Shown one piece after another: positions 57,083 to 59,823 of a stretch of DNA of 59,823 nucleotides. Source of the stretch: Chara braunii (lineage: Eukaryota; Streptophyta; Charophyceae; Charales; Characeae). Both the position numbers and the translations under genes were made by a program. The notes beneath the pieces were generated by a model, which was given only the letters and a program-made list of their open reading frames with translations, did no database searches and was not told the DNA's origin. The stretch spans positions 2,124,166-2,183,988 of the forward strand of contig BFEA01000236.1 of assembly GCA_003427395.1 (NCBI GenBank). The letters run 5' to 3'. How positions within the stretch are numbered: the first letter of the stretch is position 1; each line of letters opens with the position of its first letter.

Positions 57083-58226
57083 TCAAGCAGGATAAGTTTC
57101 GCAGCTTCCTAAGTGGTGACTATCGTACCCCCCCCACCCCCACCCCCCTTCCATCTCCTCAATCATGATGCCCACTCTTCGTGGTCCGTTGGCTACTAGT
57201 GCCGCAACCACAGGGGCAGCTCCTACCAGGACTTGCACTGGTCGGTAGGGGCATTCCCGGGCTAGGTGGCCGGGCTGGTGACACATATGGCAGACGCCTA
57301 GATTAGCCGTTGCACCGCCCACCGCTTGAGCGGGGGCTGCTGCTTGTGTTATGGGCGCAGCTCGGACTGCAATAGGGCGCATTGATCTCATCATGGATTC
57401 TATCCGGGCAGTGTGCTCACGTTGGTCTTTCTTGCTTTGTTGCATCAGGCTAACTAGCGTTCGAGTTAGCTCCAGTATGGCGTTTGACTCATTTGGTTTC
57501 GCGGGAGGATCTGGGGGAGGCATAGGCGTGACCATCACAGACAGTCTCGTGGTTGTGTCTGGTATCGATCTCTTAACTACTACAACGTGTTCTAGATAAG
57601 TGACGGGGACAAAGGCGAAGGCCACGTTTTCAAATTTGTTCTGGAGCGGAGCTAATTCAGCCTTCGCTCTGGCCAATTCCGAAGAGTCCCCCTCCTTGGC
57701 GTGGTCGTCCCCTTCTAAGCAGCTAGCGACAAACTTTCTCTCTATTTCTTCCGCAGTGTCCATGATCTGTTGCATGGTGTGGTTGATTGCCAGTGGGGAG
57801 GACTGTTTCGACAATTCCACCCTCATTGTACGACTTCAAAGCCCATCGATGAACAAATCTCTCCCGACATTTTCGCCTTGTTCTGACTTAACAAACAACC
57901 TATAAAACCTCCTGCGATATTCAGCGACGGATTCGAGGGGCTTTCGGACTCGATTTTTAATCAAATCGGTTTAAGAAGTCTCTTTCAAAGGTGGGGAGAT
58001 CTACCCAAACGTAAGCGGTAAACCAATGGTGCGCATCCCCTCCCAACCTGGTGGGGATATTGATCCTGGCTTCATCATTGTCGTATTGTTGTGCTCGCAG
58101 CTTGGCTAGCCATGCTCCGGCCAGATGATGTGCGGGGTCAAAGAGGTATAGATCAGGCGGGGTCCCCGGCGCGCATGCTCGAGGAGTTGGGGCCCCGCCA
58201 ACATCTGGTGTCAGGTTGGCATTCAT
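57083..58226 (-). pseudogene. Second gypsy element: gag with zinc knuckle
   Basis: The start at 58226 gives MNANLTPDVGGAPTPR. A capsid-like part follows (LAKLRAQQYDNDEARINIPTRLGGDAHHWF, FERDFLNRF, VAEYRRRFYRLFVKSEQGEN), then a frame change near 57900 and a Pro/Ala-rich stretch. A zinc knuckle CHMCHQPGHLAREC lies near 57260. It belongs to a family different from the giant element's gag. Confidence 0.8.
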
Positions 58227-58371
58227 ACTGGCGGCCTGCCGACCTGCCGATCTACTTCGGGTTATTATAGGGTCGCGGTGTGGCGTGTTTCTCTGCCTAG
58301 GACGCCCTTTGTTCGCCAGATCGTCTCTTATATCCTACCTGATTTGCAATCTCTGGGGTTGCCACATATCG

Positions 58372-58383
58372 GCTCAGATACCA
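58372..58383 (-). promoter_or_regulatory. Possible tRNA-iMet primer-binding site
   Basis: The minus strand reads TGGTATCTGAGC, one base from the usual TGGTATCAGAGC. It lies 145 bases before the gag start, a normal leader length. No clear CA-ending LTR border touches it. Confidence 0.35.
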
Positions 58384-59725
58384 ACCTCACACCCAACGCG
58401 ACTTACTGATCGGAGTGTGAGTGGGCCTGGAAGTGCGAAAGGGAGTGTGTCAGGGATTTTTGAAAAGTGGGGCTGGAGCCCTAGGTCGGAACTGAGATTT
58501 CCTATGGCAAGTTTCCGGGACGTGACTGCACGAGGGTAGGTGCGGACCGAAGTCTTGTTTTATGCTTGACCAAGCGGGGCTACTTCCTCCATTGGTTCCG
58601 ACGTCTGGGTTGGACTTGTATGTGGTGGACTGTCAGGACGCTATGGCTATCCCGTTTGTTGATCACCTGTTGGCGCCGAACGTCGCAGGTCTAAGAGTCA
58701 GACGCGGCCAGTCTCAACCGAAGGATGTGTTCCCGTCGTTCCTCCTCCGAGCCAGTTCGCCGGATGAAGTCGTAGGCTCGATACTCATGATCCTGCAGGC
58801 ACTCTGACCATGGGGGTTGGGGTCAATAGGGGGCCATTGCGAGCGAGGGGACAACGATGAAGGAGTAGTAGGGTAGGATGCAGTGATAGGGAGAAAAGTC
58901 GGTCCCTAAGATAATGATCCCGGGTTTCGGGGCGACGTGACACTTGTATGGGCTAGAGTAGCTGGGGAGATGGGGGATACGTCTTAAAGCCTGGTCGAGG
59001 TCCCACTCGCAAATACATTCGTTTCCACTTAAGTAAGGGAAGTCTAGGGGTTCCGCCCTCGGTCGCGCTGACGAGCGGGGCGTTCCAAAAATCCCCGGAC
59101 TTCCTGATTTCTCAAACACTCGCGTTCAATGACACGAAAAGTGGTGTCGAAATTCATACTATAGGATGGACTGGCATTTAGACATTCGGGAAATTGGTCG
59201 AGTCCAGGTTTCATAGACACGCATGTAGGCAGCGATCATCCTTGGTCGGGCATACACGTGCATGCACGGGACCTGTCCTTCGATCAGATGGGTGAAAGTC
59301 AGTGGCTCACGGGATGGATTGTCCTATAGTGAGACGATCATGTAATCATCTAGTATGCGCAACTGATTCAAACACAGACAGAATCACACCTAACATTCAA
59401 TGACATGCATCTAGTTCAGATACAAACAAAAGGGATCAAAGATCCTTATGCAACAATTCCTTAGCCAACCATCCCAGAGATCACACAAGGCTCGATGGAC
59501 AGTAACCAATCAATCAGTTTGCCAATTCGAAAAGACGGAGGAGGGGAGTGGGGGAAAAGGACCACACATCAATCTCTTGAGAAAAAACAAACTTTAAGGA
59601 AAAATCCGAGATGCGGATCTAAAAAAAGGAAGCGCAACTTGCGCCGTACATCAAAATTATCTGGAGAATAGGAGAAGAACCAAAATTACTTGGAGGGATA
59701 GAAGAAGAACCTCACCACACACGTC

Positions 59726-59727
<2 letters not shown>
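58384..59727. other. Upstream of the second gypsy gag; possibly LTR
   Basis: No gene is recognised. An open minus-strand frame of 98 codons (58823-59119) has no family motif. If the primer site is real, this would be LTR sequence, but no second copy is seen in the window. Confidence 0.35.

Positions 59728-59823
<96 letters not shown>
59728..59823. repeat. (CT)n microsatellite cut by the window end
   Basis: CT repeats with one interruption (CTTTCT) run to the last base. Confidence 0.97.

Overview
The window looks like repeat-rich nuclear DNA from a large-genome streptophyte (land plant or charophyte alga). The evidence is a plant-type polyphenol oxidase, a retrotransposon primer site matching the 3' end of plant tRNA-Asp, an L1-type LINE, many Ty3/gypsy remains, long dinucleotide tracts and satellites. 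A Chara-like alga is my guess for the source; the sequence does not prove it. Only one intact protein gene is seen: a 490-residue secreted tyrosinase/polyphenol oxidase on the minus strand at 4669-6141. Almost everything else is mobile or repetitive.

Layout. 1-4660: microsatellites, a three-unit repeat, a large inverted repeat carrying a hairpin insertion, small fold-back elements and a U6 snRNA-like fragment. 4669-6141: the oxidase gene. 6400-10660: microsatellites, an exact Nextera mate-pair junction adapter (7331-7368, an assembly artefact) and small inverted-repeat elements. 10683-17707: a full-length but dead LINE on the minus strand. It lies inside the 3' end of a U6 snRNA sequence, with a 15-bp target duplication that is U6 sequence on both sides. 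17775-18293: an assembly gap that starts inside U6. 18300-22300: small repeats and a 621-bp TIR transposon. 22308-22840: a gypsy RNase H remnant, interrupted by a giant (about 22 kb) gypsy element, 22841-45279.

The giant element is read on the minus strand: 5' LTR (42234-45279, truncated), tRNA-Asp primer site, gag with zinc knuckle, protease, RT-RNase H, integrase, then a second gag-like reading frame with its own zinc knuckle, a 3-kb non-coding stretch, and a 3' LTR that may be 6.7 kb long. The coding frames are broken mainly by single nonsense changes. The LTR carries an array of about eight hairpins with a constant loop and variable, mutually compensating stems. A second hairpin array lies in the 3' non-coding part.

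45280-53430 is made of diverged tandem duplications, satellites with 172-, 91- and about 52-bp periods, and a tRNA-headed SINE-like element. 54437-58383 holds a second, decayed gypsy element (gag-protease-RT). The window ends in a (CT)n tract.

The observations most worth following are the LINE inserted in U6, the covarying hairpin array in the LTR, the gag-like frame downstream of integrase, and the adapter sequence, which makes local contiguity at 7.3-7.5 kb doubtful.
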